Made by a program: the position numbers and the translations under genes. 64,000 nucleotides of DNA. It comes from Catellatospora vulcania. Lineage in GTDB: Bacteria; Actinomycetota; Actinomycetes; Mycobacteriales; Micromonosporaceae. Below, one piece after another: positions 1 to 9,371 of this stretch (the stretch's first letter is position 1; every line of letters begins with the position of its first letter). The notes under the pieces are model-generated. The model saw only the letters and a program-made list of their open reading frames with translations. It did no database searches and had not been told where the DNA came from. Location of the stretch: positions 211,979 to 275,978 of the forward strand of contig NZ_ML769303.1 in assembly GCF_009720385.1 (NCBI RefSeq). The letters run 5' to 3'.

Positions 1-1263
1 ACGCCTGCGCAGTCGACGTACCACTACGACTTCGTCGTGCCGCGCTACGGCCGGACCCACCAGACTTCGTGGGCGGTGACCGAGGTCGAGCTCCGCGACG
101 ACCGGGGCGCGACGGCCACCGTGCGCGGCACCGCGCTCGGCGCCGCGACGCTCAAGGCCCGGACCGTGGCCGACAGCACGCCGCCGAGCCAGCAGTACTT
201 CAGCTGGGAGCGGATCCAGGCCGAGAAGCCGTACGTGTACGTCGGGGGCACCCCCGGCTACCAGCACTTCGGCTTCACGGTGAACGACAGCGGGGCGGGT
301 TTCTGGAAGGGTTCGCTGCGGCTGTCCGGCCCTGGCGGCCGGACCCTGGACACCCCCTTCGAGCTGCGCTACTTCACCGATGACCGGAGCTGCGGCTCGG
401 TCACCGGCGGGGATCTCCACTCGGTCAGCTGCACCATCGAGGTGGTGTTCCCGCCGGGCACCGCTTCGGGCCAGTGGCGGGTGTCGCAGCTGACGCTGGT
501 CGACAATGCCGGCAACGCGGCGACGCTGACCGGGCTGGCGCCCGAATTGGTGATCACCGTGACGTCGAACGAGACGGTGAGCGCGGCGGGCTTCACCGCG
601 ACGCCGAACCCGGTGAACAACTGGACGGCCGACGTGACCGCCCGGGTGGGCGCCACGATCACCGGGGCGCAGAACGGCGTCGCGGAGATCGTCGTGGAGT
701 TCGACATCTTCGGCTGCCGGCAGACGTCCACCACGCCTACCGACGACGGCAACGGCGTGTACTCCGTGCCGGTCCGGGTGCCGCGGCAGGTGCAGCGATG
801 CAACGTGCTCGGGTACGCGGTGCGGGACGGCGCGGGCAACGTCGCGGTGTACGGCCCCGACTACGGTGCTCCCGCGGTCGGGCTGCGCATCGACCGGCTG
901 CCCAACACCACCCCGCCCACGGCGACCGCGGTCACGCTGACGCCGACCACGATCGCGCGCAGCCAGGCCGGCAACGTGTCGCCGAAGGTCACCGTGCAGG
1001 TGGTGGCCCCGCTCGCGCCGGTGAGCGGCTACGACATGTACCTCTACGACGCGAACGGGACGATCGTGGCCCAGCAGGGCGGCGGCGGCTCCGTCTACAA
1101 CGGCGAGCTGACCATCTGGGGCTACCTGCCGTACGGCATCGCGCCGGGCGTGTACACGTACGGGTTCGTGCTCTACGACGCGGGCGGCCTGCGCACCATG
1201 TACGGGCCGGAAGGGCTGGCGATGCCCGGCGGTCCGCTCCAGCTGACCGTCACCGACGCCTGA
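1..1263 (+). CDS. Secreted beta-sandwich repeat protein, 5' end outside window
   Basis: The reading frame is open from base 1, so the gene begins upstream; 420 residues are visible before the TGA at 1261-1263. Composition is Gly/Thr/Val/Pro-rich with few charges and shows loosely repeated units carrying phrases such as FTVNDSGAG, LTLVDNAGNAAT and YAVRDGAGNVAVYG, the style of extracellular Ig-like domains of actinobacterial surface or secreted proteins. Four cysteines (in DDRSCGS, VSCTIE, FGCRQ and QRCNV) could form two disulfides, again suiting an exported protein. No catalytic motif is visible. The signal peptide, if any, lies outside the window. A T-tailed hairpin 12 bases after the stop ends the transcript. 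The specific function is not recognised; it could be the C-terminal part of an adhesin-like protein or an enzyme accessory region. Confidence 0.7.
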   Translation, partial: TPAQSTYHYDFVVPRYGRTHQTSWAVTEVELRDDRGATATVRGTALGAATLKARTVADSTPPSQQYFSWERIQAEKPYVYVGGTPGYQHFGFTVNDSGAGFWKGSLRLSGPGGRTLDTPFELRYFTDDRSCGSVTGGDLHSVSCTIEVVFPPGTASGQWRVSQLTLVDNAGNAATLTGLAPELVITVTSNETVSAAGFTATPNPVNNWTADVTARVGATITGAQNGVAEIVVEFDIFGCRQTSTTPTDDGNGVYSVPVRVPRQVQRCNVLGYAVRDGAGNVAVYGPDYGAPAVGLRIDRLPNTTPPTATAVTLTPTTIARSQAGNVSPKVTVQVVAPLAPVSGYDMYLYDANGTIVAQQGGGGSVYNGELTIWGYLPYGIAPGVYTYGFVLYDAGGLRTMYGPEGLAMPGGPLQLTVTDA

Positions 1264-1274
1264 GCGTAGGTACG

Positions 1275-1316
1275 AGGGGACCGAGTCGGGCACGGCGCCC
1301 GGCCCGGTCCCCTTTT
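1275..1316 (+). terminator. Intrinsic terminator after the first gene
   Basis: A 9-bp stem (AGGGGACCG at 1275-1283 pairing with CGGTCCCCT at 1305-1313) encloses a second GGGC/GCCC pairing and is followed by TTTT at 1313-1316. It lies just after the stop at 1263. Confidence 0.75.
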
Positions 1317-1617
1317 CGCTGCTCCGGTGCGGGGCCGGTCGGACGGCGACCGGCTCGTCGAGGCAGCGGGCGGCGCACGGTGGTCACGCGATGCCCACTC
1401 GCCGGACGGGGCTTGCCGGCAGCGGCCTACGGCCTTTCGTCGTACGGGGCCGACGGGGGCCTCCTCTGTTCGGGTTGATCTGCCCGGCCGCGCGGATCGT
1501 GACTCCCGAATCCCCATGAGCCGGGGCGGCTCGACTTGGCTCGATCCACTAGCCTGCCTGCCAACGGGGCTCCTTCAAGCCCGGTCCATGCGTTCACCCC
1601 TTCCCCTGTGAGGACTC
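1317..1617. other. Intergenic region before the 807-aa secreted protein gene
   Basis: With the terminator before it, this makes a 354-base gene-free stretch. It must carry the promoter of the gene at 1618, but I see no convincing -35/-10 pair. A GAGGA ribosome-binding site sits at about 1609-1613. Reading frames through here have no protein-like composition. Confidence 0.5.
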
Positions 1618-4041
1618 ATGCGCAGAACACCGCTGCGCCGGTTCGGGCTGATGCTGCTGGCCGTGGTCGTCACCACTATGGGCATGACCACGCCCGCACG
1701 AGCTGCTGACACCGGCGTCATCGCTGGACAGATCACCTACAACGGCGCTCCTGTCGCGAACGCCTTCATCTACGCCTCCAATGTCGACACCGGCGACGGG
1801 GGCTCGGCCGTGGCCGACGGCAGCGGCCGTTACACCGTCACCGACCTGGTGCCTGGCCCGTACCTGGTGCAGATCTTCGCGGAGGGCCACCCGGTCCAGT
1901 ACGCGCCGAACACTCCCAGCTGGGACGCGGCGCAGCTCTACGCGGTGAACGAGAACGCGACGACCACCGCCAACGCGACGCTGATCCCGTTTGGGACCGT
2001 TGTCGGCCGCCTCACCGACGGCGCCGGCGGCGGTGTCGCGGACGTGTCCGTCGCCGTCGCCTCCACCTCTGACTGGAGCATCAGCAACCGGGGCACCACG
2101 GACGCGAACGGCAACTACGCCGTGCCCGTGCCGGTGGGCGAGGTCACGGTGGAGTTCGAGCTGGGCGGCTCCTCGCAGTACGCCTACGGCAAGCGGGAGG
2201 ACTGGGAGGCGCAGACGTTCGTCGTCGCCGCCGGAAAGTCGTTGACCGTCAACGACACCCTGCTGCCGACCGGGTCGGCGAGCGGCACGGTGCTGACCGC
2301 CGGCGGCCAGCCCGCGGAGAACATCGACGTCGCCTTCAGCCTCAAGACGGGCAACGGCTTCGCCAACACCTTGACCGACTCGTCGGGCGGCTACCGGATC
2401 GACAACCTCGCGCCGGGGCAGTACGAGGTCTCGTTCACGCTGCCCGGCAGTGGCGCGACGATGTACCACCCGCACGTCCTCGGCATGGACAACGCGCAGA
2501 CGGTGACCGTCGTGGCCGACCAGGTGGTCGACGTCGACGAGACCCTGTTCCCCACCGGGGGCATCGCGGGCCGGCTGACCAGGACCGATGGCACCACCGG
2601 GGTCGATCACGCCGGCGTCATGGCCTCTTTCGCCCTCTACCAGGGTGTCAGCGGTGTCACGGATGAGAACGGCGACTACCGGATCGAGCCGGTGTTCACC
2701 GGGAGCTACCGGGTGAACTTCACCGAGTACGAGTCCGGCGAGTTCGACCAGTGGGCGACCGGCAAGCTCAGCTATGAGACGGCGAACACCTTCGCGGTGA
2801 CCGCGGGCGCCACCACCACGGTGAACGACAAGCTGCTGGCCACCGGATCGGTGAAGGTGACCGCGAAGGACGCCACCACCGGTGCGACGATCCCGGACTT
2901 CAGCGTCGGTGTCCTCTACCGTTACGGCGACGCCACCAGCGGCTCCGTGACCTTGGCTGACGTGCCGGTCGGCACCCACCCGCTGCGCGTCTCCGCCCAG
3001 GGGTACGCGGAGAGCGACGGCGTCGTGAACGTCACGGTGACCGCGGGCCAGCAGGCATCGGCGACGGTCACCCTCAACCGCGTCGCGAGTGTCCAGGGCA
3101 AGGTCGTGAACGCGGCCGGGGCGCCGGTGGCGGGCGTCTGCGTGGCGCCGATCGCCATCAGCCGGTTCAGCCTGCCGGAGGGCTGCGGGTACGAGACCGA
3201 CGCGGCCGGCAACTACCTCATGCCGCTGTGGAACGGCGCCGGCAGCTACCACCTGTTCGCCATCCCGGACCGTGACGGCCCGTACGGCGCCCAGTGGGTC
3301 GGCGCGAGCGGCGGCACGGGCGATCCGCGTAAGGCGGCCGTGATCACCGCGGCCGCGGGCCAGTGGGTCGCAGCGCCGACGATCAAGCTCGACCGCGCGG
3401 GCACCATCACCGGCACGGTGAAGAGCGACAGCGGGCAGCCGATCAAGTGGGGGTCGGTGGGCGTCTACTCGCCGCACCCCGGCCTGGGCAACGGCTACGG
3501 CCACGTGTCCATCGACGCGAACGGCCGCTACAGCACGGACTTCCTCGGTCCGTACAACTGGGCGCTGATCTTCGCGGCGGAGGGCCACGCGACCCAGTGG
3601 AGCGGCGGTGCGACCAACCGGTTCTCCGCCCAGACGGTCAAGGTCACCTCGGACGCGACCACGACCTACAACTACACGATGAAGGTCGGCAGCCTCGTCA
3701 AGGGCAAGATCAAGCTGGTTGACGGCTCGGCCCCGGACGGCCGGTTCATCGTGTCCCACGCGGCGACCGGTGAGTACATCGCCGTCGGCGAGACGATCGG
3801 CGGCGTCTACCAGATGCGTGTGCTCACGCCGGTGCCGGCGTGGTTCGCCTTCGAGAAGTACGACGCCGAGTCGAGCGCGAACCTGCTCGGCACCAGCCGG
3901 ATCGAACTGCGTGGCAACGTCACCCTGGACTTCTGCGGTGTCTCGGCCACGACGTTCGAGGTCTGCGGCAGCCGCCCGCCGCGGGGGAGCACGGGGGACA
4001 CCAAGGTCCCGGCCCCGGCGCTGCCCCCGCACCGGCCGTAG
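1618..4041 (+). CDS. Secreted protein with about seven carboxypeptidase-regulatory-like repeats
   Basis: 807 aa. The N-terminus is a clear Sec signal (RRTPLRRFG, hydrophobic stretch, cleavage after PARA, about residue 29). ATG at 1618 is preceded by GAGGA. The mature chain consists of about 90-residue beta-sandwich units beginning with phrases such as GVIAGQITYNGAPVANA (32), GTVVGRLTDGAGGGVAD (127), SGTVLTAGGQPAENI (222), GGIAGRLTRTDG (314), VQGKVVNAAGAPVAG (490) and ITGTVKSDSGQPIK (596), most ending in a 'LLPTG' type turn. This pattern is typical of CarboxypepD_reg/CnaB-like domains, which act as structural or binding modules. No enzyme domain or LPXTG sorting signal is seen. It is clearly related to the tandem pair at 15260 and 17528: all three share a FLGPY..W....A.(G/D)HA.QWSG segment near the C-terminus. 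Probable surface or matrix protein; substrate unknown. Confidence 0.85.
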   Translation: MRRTPLRRFGLMLLAVVVTTMGMTTPARAADTGVIAGQITYNGAPVANAFIYASNVDTGDGGSAVADGSGRYTVTDLVPGPYLVQIFAEGHPVQYAPNTPSWDAAQLYAVNENATTTANATLIPFGTVVGRLTDGAGGGVADVSVAVASTSDWSISNRGTTDANGNYAVPVPVGEVTVEFELGGSSQYAYGKREDWEAQTFVVAAGKSLTVNDTLLPTGSASGTVLTAGGQPAENIDVAFSLKTGNGFANTLTDSSGGYRIDNLAPGQYEVSFTLPGSGATMYHPHVLGMDNAQTVTVVADQVVDVDETLFPTGGIAGRLTRTDGTTGVDHAGVMASFALYQGVSGVTDENGDYRIEPVFTGSYRVNFTEYESGEFDQWATGKLSYETANTFAVTAGATTTVNDKLLATGSVKVTAKDATTGATIPDFSVGVLYRYGDATSGSVTLADVPVGTHPLRVSAQGYAESDGVVNVTVTAGQQASATVTLNRVASVQGKVVNAAGAPVAGVCVAPIAISRFSLPEGCGYETDAAGNYLMPLWNGAGSYHLFAIPDRDGPYGAQWVGASGGTGDPRKAAVITAAAGQWVAAPTIKLDRAGTITGTVKSDSGQPIKWGSVGVYSPHPGLGNGYGHVSIDANGRYSTDFLGPYNWALIFAAEGHATQWSGGATNRFSAQTVKVTSDATTTYNYTMKVGSLVKGKIKLVDGSAPDGRFIVSHAATGEYIAVGETIGGVYQMRVLTPVPAWFAFEKYDAESSANLLGTSRIELRGNVTLDFCGVSATTFEVCGSRPPRGSTGDTKVPAPALPPHRP

Positions 4042-4076
4042 TGACCGGCGGGCGGTAGCCCGTACGGAGGTGACCT

Positions 4077-4112
4077 GAGAGGGGCCGGGACCGGTTGGTC
4101 CCGGCCCCTCTC
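4077..4112. terminator. Bidirectional terminator between convergent genes
   Basis: Perfect 16-bp stem 4077-4092 / 4097-4112 with loop GGTT. It serves the gene ending at 4041 and overlaps the last codon of the marR-type gene on the other strand, which ends at 4111. Confidence 0.8.
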
Positions 4113-4608
4113 ATTCCGTGGCGCCGTACCGGTGCCGGTCGGAGGTGTCTCTCCGCGACTCGAGGATCTCGCCCAGCCCGCGCTTTGGCGCAGCCGCATC
4201 CGCGGCGTCGCCGGGGGCGAGCTGCCCCGCCAGCACCTCGCAGTACGTCGGGCGGGCCGTGGCGTGCCGGGCGCGGCCGGCGTCGGTCAGGAACACGTTG
4301 ATGCCCCGGCGGTCGACCTCGCAGAGCCGGCGCTCGATGAGGCCCTGCTTCTCCAGGCGGCCGATGAGGCGGGACAGGGCGCTCTGGGTGATCGACACGA
4401 CGTCCGCGATGTCCTGAACCCGCGGCTTGTCCTCTGGTGCGCACTCCGCGAGCTGGTCCAGCACCTCGAATTCCTGGCAGCTCAGGCCGTGCTGCTGTTC
4501 GAGCGCCTGCTCCAGGGCGTTCCCGATGCGGACCTGGCGGGCTGTCAGCTCCCGCCACTGGTCGACGAGGGCTCGATCGACCCGGGTGCCGACGGCGGTG
4601 GTCTCCAT
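4111..4608 (-). CDS. MarR-family transcriptional regulator
   Basis: 165 aa from the ATG at 4608; the frame extends further upstream but crosses the promoter region, so this start is preferred. It has the standard MarR layout: N-terminal dimerisation helix (ALVDQWRELTARQVRIGNALEQALEQ), winged helix about residues 40-110 (LSCQEFEVLDQLAE, VQDIADVVSITQSALSRLIGRLEKQGLIERR, then the wing CEVDRRGINVFLTDAGR), and a C-terminal helix. MarR proteins usually repress a divergent transporter or their own gene until a ligand binds. Here the divergent neighbour is an MFS exporter and the 122 bases between them are full of dyads built on TGCAC/GTGCA, which fits autoregulation plus exporter control. The ligand is unknown. 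The C-terminal tail overlaps the shared terminator. Confidence 0.9.
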   Translation of the reverse strand: METTAVGTRVDRALVDQWRELTARQVRIGNALEQALEQQHGLSCQEFEVLDQLAECAPEDKPRVQDIADVVSITQSALSRLIGRLEKQGLIERRLCEVDRRGINVFLTDAGRARHATARPTYCEVLAGQLAPGDAADAAAPKRGLGEILESRRDTSDRHRYGATE

Positions 4609-4730
4609 GACGCGCAGGCTAGCACATGCGATTGCACTAAATGTATATGCACTAGGTGATGGCGCATAAGGTTGCAGCACACAAGGTGTGCCGTCATTTA
4701 GTTCTTGTGCATTAAGTGCGTGTGCACGTA
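4609..4730. promoter_or_regulatory. Divergent promoter region with MarR-type operators
   Basis: A perfect inverted repeat GCACAC-AAG-GTGTGC lies at 4677-4691. A candidate -35 (TTGCAG, 4672-4677) and -10 (CATTTA, 4695-4700) with a 17-base spacer place this palindrome inside the exporter promoter, a classic repressor position. On the regulator side TGCACTA occurs twice (about 4633 and 4648) around ATGTATA, and TGTGCATTAAGTGC follows at about 4706. Operators are seen in sequence; binding is inferred. Confidence 0.6.
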
Positions 4731-6023
4731 ATGTGCTGCGGCGTGAGCCACAACGACACCGTCGCACTCCAGCCGTCCCGCAGACCTCCGTCAGCGCTAC
4801 CCTCCCCGCAGGTCACGACCAGGGAACCGGCGATCTGGTCCCGCAACTTCCGGTACTACTTCACCGGCCGCAGCGCCGGGCTGCTCAGCTGGGCCATGCT
4901 GCCGGTCGCGGTTGCGGCCGGGCTGCTCAGCGGCGGGTACGGCCTGGACACCGCCGGGTACGCGATGGCCTTCCTGGTGGGCCCGTTCGCCGGGCTGGTG
5001 CTGTTCGGCGGGGTCCTCGCCGACCGGTTCACCGCCCGCCGCATGATGATCGCCGCCGATCTGGCCAACCTCGCCGCCCACGTGCTGCTCGCCCTGCTGT
5101 TCTTCTACGGCATCGACCACCTCTGGCAGCTGTACACGGTGCTGGCGATGGCCGGCACCGCCAACGCGATGTTCCAGCCGGGCGCGTCGTCGACCGTCCC
5201 GCTGGTGGCCCGTGACGTGCAGGGCGCCAACGGGGTGCTGCGTACGGCGGAGGCGCTCACCGGGCTCGGCGGCCCGGCGCTGGCCGGCGCCCTGGTCGGG
5301 TTCGGGGCCACCGGCTGGGTGATGGTGCTCGCCGCCGTCGCCTACGGGACCAGCGCGATCTGCCTGCTCGCGCTCCGGCTCGGGGTGGTGCCCGCCCCGC
5401 CTGCCGGCGAGAGCCTGTGGCGCAACCTGGCGGTCGGCTGGCAGGAGTTCCGCTCCCGGGCGTGGCTCTGGGGCGTCATCGCGATCTGGATGTTCTTCGC
5501 GGTGCTGTCCTGGGGGCCGCAGCTGTCGGTGGCCGCCGGGGTCATCGTGCCCGAGCACGGCGCGACCGCCTTCGGCCTGCTCAACTGCGCGCTGGGCGCG
5601 GGCACCGTGGCCGGTGGCCTGTTGGCGATCCGCTACAAGCCCGCGCGGCCGCTCGCGGCCGGAGCCGTGGCCATGCTGGCCTACCCGCTCTATCCACTCG
5701 GGATCGTGCTCGGCTGGCCGGTCTGGCTGCTCGCCGCCGCCCAGGTCGCGGTCGGGGCCGGGATCGGCGTCTGGGGCGTCATGTGGGCCACCAGCGTGCA
5801 GACCCAGGTGCCGGGCGAGGTGCTCAACCGCGTCCACGCGTACGAGGTCGCCGGTTCCGTCGGCATGTACCCGATCGGCAGCGCGCTGGCCGGGCCGGCC
5901 GTCGGGGCGTTCGGCACCGACCGGGTGCTCCTGGTGGGCGTCGTGGTCGCCCTGCTCACCGCCGTCGCCCTGCTGGCCGCCCGCCCGATCCGCACCCTGG
6001 GCCGGGTGCCGGCCCGCGCCTGA
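4731..6023 (+). CDS. MFS transporter, probable drug exporter
   Basis: About 430 aa, twelve predicted membrane segments, with the MFS loop between TM2 and TM3 (GGVLADRFTARRMM) and long hydrophobic runs throughout. Sequence style matches the MFS_3/enterobactin-exporter-like family of actinobacterial efflux proteins. The start is uncertain: GTG 4716, ATG 4731 and GTG 4743 are all in frame and none has a good Shine-Dalgarno; ATG 4731 is used here. It is transcribed divergently from the MarR gene, so it is likely the regulated efflux pump for whatever ligand that repressor senses. It ends with a proline/arginine-rich tail before a hairpin shared with the convergent gene. Substrate cannot be read from the sequence. 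Confidence 0.87.
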   Translation: MCCGVSHNDTVALQPSRRPPSALPSPQVTTREPAIWSRNFRYYFTGRSAGLLSWAMLPVAVAAGLLSGGYGLDTAGYAMAFLVGPFAGLVLFGGVLADRFTARRMMIAADLANLAAHVLLALLFFYGIDHLWQLYTVLAMAGTANAMFQPGASSTVPLVARDVQGANGVLRTAEALTGLGGPALAGALVGFGATGWVMVLAAVAYGTSAICLLALRLGVVPAPPAGESLWRNLAVGWQEFRSRAWLWGVIAIWMFFAVLSWGPQLSVAAGVIVPEHGATAFGLLNCALGAGTVAGGLLAIRYKPARPLAAGAVAMLAYPLYPLGIVLGWPVWLLAAAQVAVGAGIGVWGVMWATSVQTQVPGEVLNRVHAYEVAGSVGMYPIGSALAGPAVGAFGTDRVLLVGVVVALLTAVALLAARPIRTLGRVPARA

Positions 6024-6040
6024 GCGGCATCGCACCGGCC

Positions 6041-6081
6041 GGCATCAGGGCGCGCACCGGAAACGGTCGGGCCCTGATGCC
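6041..6081. terminator. Hairpin between convergent genes
   Basis: GGCATCAGGGC at 6041-6051 pairs with GCCCTGATGCC at 6071-6081 (11 bp, 19-base loop), between the exporter and the convergent membrane-protein gene. Confidence 0.55.
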
Positions 6082-6141
6082 GGTGCCGTGCGGTCGGCGA
6101 CCACGCGCGTCACGCCGGTGGGGCGAATCCAGGCTCCAGGG

Positions 6142-6953
<812 letters not shown>

Positions 6954-6957
<4 letters not shown>

Positions 6958-7463
6958 CTGCGCTGTCCTTCCGTGAGTTCGGGCATCCGCTCCAGCGCGG
7001 CCCGCAGCGTCGCCAGGCCGCGTGCGGTCTGGCTCTTCACAGTGCCGGGTGAGCACCGCAGTGCCTCGGCCGCCTGGTCGACCGACAGGTCCAGCCAGAA
7101 CCGCAGCACGAGCGCGGCCCGCTGACGCGGTGGCACCTCGGCCAACGCGGCTCGGACGGCCAGCCGTTCCGCGATCGCCGGGTCGTGCGCCGGGCGGTCG
7201 AACACCGCCGGGTCGGCGACACCGCGTTCGCGCCGCCAGGGACGGCGGCGTTCGTCGAGGAACACCCGCACCAGCACCTGGCGGGCGTAGGCGTCGAGCG
7301 CCCCGTGCCGGTTCACCCGCGACCAGGCCAGGTACAGCTTGATAAGCGCGGTCTGGGTGAGGTCGTGCGCCAGGTGCCAGTCACCGCACAGCAGGTACGC
7401 GGTGTTGCGCAGCGTCTCGCTCCGAGCCGCGCAGTAGGCCGTGAACTCGCCGTCACGATCCAT
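6954..7463 (-). CDS. SigE-family ECF-type RNA polymerase sigma factor
   Basis: 169 aa from ATG 7463, preceded by GGGGCGAG. An upstream extension is open but low in protein character. Region 2 spans about residues 8-75 (FTAYCAARSETLRNTAYLLCGDWHLAHDLTQTALIKLYLAW) and region 4 about 105-160 (VPPRQRAALVLRFWLDLSVDQAAEALRCSPGTVKSQTARGLATLR), the pattern of the actinobacterial SigE subgroup of group-4 sigma factors. It directs transcription of an unknown small regulon, probably including itself. The downstream membrane gene overlaps by four bases. A CAACC-N17-CGTGTC motif upstream might be its own promoter. Confidence 0.9.
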
Positions 7464-7505
7464 CTCGCCCCGATCCTGTTCTGGTTCGTCCGTCGGTACG
7501 GGTAT

Positions 7506-7533
7506 GACACGGAACGGCTTGCCGTGACGGTTG
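7506..7533 (-). promoter_or_regulatory. Candidate autoregulated promoter of the sigma gene
   Basis: Read on the minus strand: CAACC (7533-7529), 17 bases, CGTGTC (7511-7506), 43 bases upstream of the sigma ATG. It resembles ECF-type -35 CAACC/-10 CGTC elements, but one match is weak evidence. Confidence 0.3.
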
Positions 7534-7744
7534 CATGAGGACGGTCGGGCGCCGACCCGACGGTGTGCTGCGGCGTCCGACATCCGCCGCATATACACGC
7601 TCGTGATTGGGCTACCGACTGTTCACGCGGACGACCTCTGATGATCACTGGGGCCATCATTCGAGTTCGCGAACGCTCGGCAGAGTCCCTGGCTGGTTGC
7701 GCCCTCGGCGTGCCACAAGCACCAAGGGATCCGGAGCCACGTCC

Positions 7745-8452
7745 TTGCCCTCATACGCACATCGGCCGCGTCGCGGCGCGACGGTCGCCTTCGCGCTAAT
7801 GGCGTTCGTCGTGACCCTGTTCGCCACGGCCGCCCCGGCGGGAGCACACCCGTTCGGAGATCCGCAGACCGTCGCCGTCGCACCCGATGCCGCGCATCCC
7901 GAGGTCGTGCATGTCCGCTGGAGGGTGGGCGGCGCCGACGACCTGACCCTGCTCGGCGTCGCGCTCGGCCTGCTGCCGCAGGACCGGGTCATGCTCGACG
8001 GCGCGGTCTTCTTCCACGACTCCGACGCGGCGACGATCGCCCCGTCCGGCGAGTTCACGGCGTACCTGCTGAGGCAGATCACCGTCGAAAGCGCCGGGCA
8101 GGCGTGCGCGGGGACCCTCACCCCACCGGCCGACCTGGCCCGCAGCGGTGTCACCATCGACTACACGTGCCCCGGCCCGGTCGGCGCCGTCGCGGTCACG
8201 GTGCGCACGCTGACCGACCTCAATCCCGCGTACCGCACGCTGGCCACGGGACCGGACGGCGCCCGCGCGGTGTACACCTCCGAACAGCCCCGCCACGACT
8301 GGGTCCTCGGCGACGCACCGCCCCCGACCACCGCGGACCTCGGCCGCAGCGCCGCGGTCCAGCTGTCCGCCGTCATCGGCGGTGTGCTGGTGGCGGCGCT
8401 CGCGGCGCTGCTGTGCCGCCGGTGGGCCCGCGGGCGGCAGGTCATCGCATGA
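7745..8452 (+). CDS. Secreted, C-terminally membrane-anchored protein paired with Ni/Co exporter
   Basis: About 235 aa if it starts at TTG 7745, which has GGAG eight bases upstream; the frame is open back to 7607 but with poor starts. The order is: signal-like N-terminus (PRRGATVAFALMAFVVTLFATAAPAGA), a beta-rich extracytoplasmic domain beginning AHPFGDPQTVAVAPD and containing a cysteine pair (QACAGTL, DYTCPGP), a C-terminal membrane span (AVIGGVLVAALAALLC) and a short basic cytoplasmic tail. The next gene, a NicO-family transporter, starts inside its stop codon (ATGA), so the two are coupled. Actinobacterial NicO exporters are often preceded by such a protein, presumably a periplasmic-face accessory. 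The domain is not otherwise recognised. Confidence 0.75.
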   Translation: MPSYAHRPRRGATVAFALMAFVVTLFATAAPAGAHPFGDPQTVAVAPDAAHPEVVHVRWRVGGADDLTLLGVALGLLPQDRVMLDGAVFFHDSDAATIAPSGEFTAYLLRQITVESAGQACAGTLTPPADLARSGVTIDYTCPGPVGAVAVTVRTLTDLNPAYRTLATGPDGARAVYTSEQPRHDWVLGDAPPPTTADLGRSAAVQLSAVIGGVLVAALAALLCRRWARGRQVIA

Positions 8453-9357
8453 GCGCCGCCGCATCCACCGCGTCCATCGCGGACCAGTTGCAGAACGTCA
8501 TCCACTCACCGGGGGTGCCACCGCTGGCGTTCGGGCTCGCTTTCGTCGCGGGTGCGGCGCATGCGGTCGCTCCGGGTCACGGCAAGAGCCTGGCCGCGGC
8601 TTATCTCATCGGGTCACGCGGCAGGCTCCGCGACGCCGCCTGGCTCGGCGGGTCGGTGGCCGTCATGCACACCGTGTCGGTGCTCGTCATCGGCCTGGCC
8701 TGGACGTTCCTGTCCCTCTCCGACCTCCTGCGGATGGAGGAGCTGACCGGCTGGCTGCAACTGCTCGCCGGTCTGCTCGTCCTCGCGACGGGTCTCGGCC
8801 TGGTGCGACGGCACGTCCGTGGGAACGGCGGATCGCACGGCCACTCGCACAGCCACGGACCTTCGCATGACCCCTCGCACAGCCACGGACATACGCACAG
8901 CCACGGACATGCGCACGGGCACCGTCATACGCACGGGCACCGTCGTGCTTACGGCCTCGACCACGCGCACGAAACCGATTCCGCACCTGCGCACGACATC
9001 GACGCGGCTCACACCCGCGGCCACGGTAAACGGCCAGGGCTGGTGCTGCTCGGGGTGTCCGGGGGCCTCACCCCGTCGCCGGCCGCCTTCCTGGTGCTGG
9101 TGACCGGGCTGTTCATCGGGCGGCCGGGGTTCGCGCTGCTGCTGGTGATGACGTTCGGCATCGGCATGGCCGTGGTGCTGTCGGGGGTCGGCGTGCTCGC
9201 GATCGCGGGCGGTTCGCTGGTAGTCCGTGGGGCCCGGTCGAGCGCCGCCCTGCATCTGGCCACCCGGGTGGCCCCTGTTCTCGCCGCCGCCGGCATCACG
9301 TTGTTCGGCGCCGGTGTCACCGCTGTCGCAGCGGTGCAGCTCACGAATGTCACCTAA
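8449..9357 (+). CDS. NicO/RcnA-family nickel/cobalt transporter with His-rich loop
   Basis: 302 aa, about six membrane segments. The family signature HAVAPGHGKSLAAAYLIGSR (H38, H44) sits in the second segment, and GGLTPSPAAFLVL follows the loop as the matching motif of the second half. Between the halves lies a cytosolic loop (residues about 127-194) with 21 histidines, mostly in HGHSHSHG-type runs, expected to bind Ni, Co or Zn. NicO proteins of this layout are usually metal efflux proteins (RcnA-like), though uptake cannot be excluded. The start ATG 8449 overlaps the preceding stop, indicating translational coupling with the anchored accessory protein. No metalloregulator is adjacent, and the SigE-type sigma gene is divergent from this pair. 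Confidence 0.88.
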   Translation: MSAAASTASIADQLQNVIHSPGVPPLAFGLAFVAGAAHAVAPGHGKSLAAAYLIGSRGRLRDAAWLGGSVAVMHTVSVLVIGLAWTFLSLSDLLRMEELTGWLQLLAGLLVLATGLGLVRRHVRGNGGSHGHSHSHGPSHDPSHSHGHTHSHGHAHGHRHTHGHRRAYGLDHAHETDSAPAHDIDAAHTRGHGKRPGLVLLGVSGGLTPSPAAFLVLVTGLFIGRPGFALLLVMTFGIGMAVVLSGVGVLAIAGGSLVVRGARSSAALHLATRVAPVLAAAGITLFGAGVTAVAAVQLTNVT

Positions 9358-9371
9358 GGAGACACCCCCTC

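Noticed and set aside
7607-7744. Longer N-terminus of the Ni/Co accessory protein starting at TTG 7607
   Set aside because: No ribosome-binding site, and it would place 46 residues before a normal signal peptide; TTG 7745 has GGAG at the right distance.
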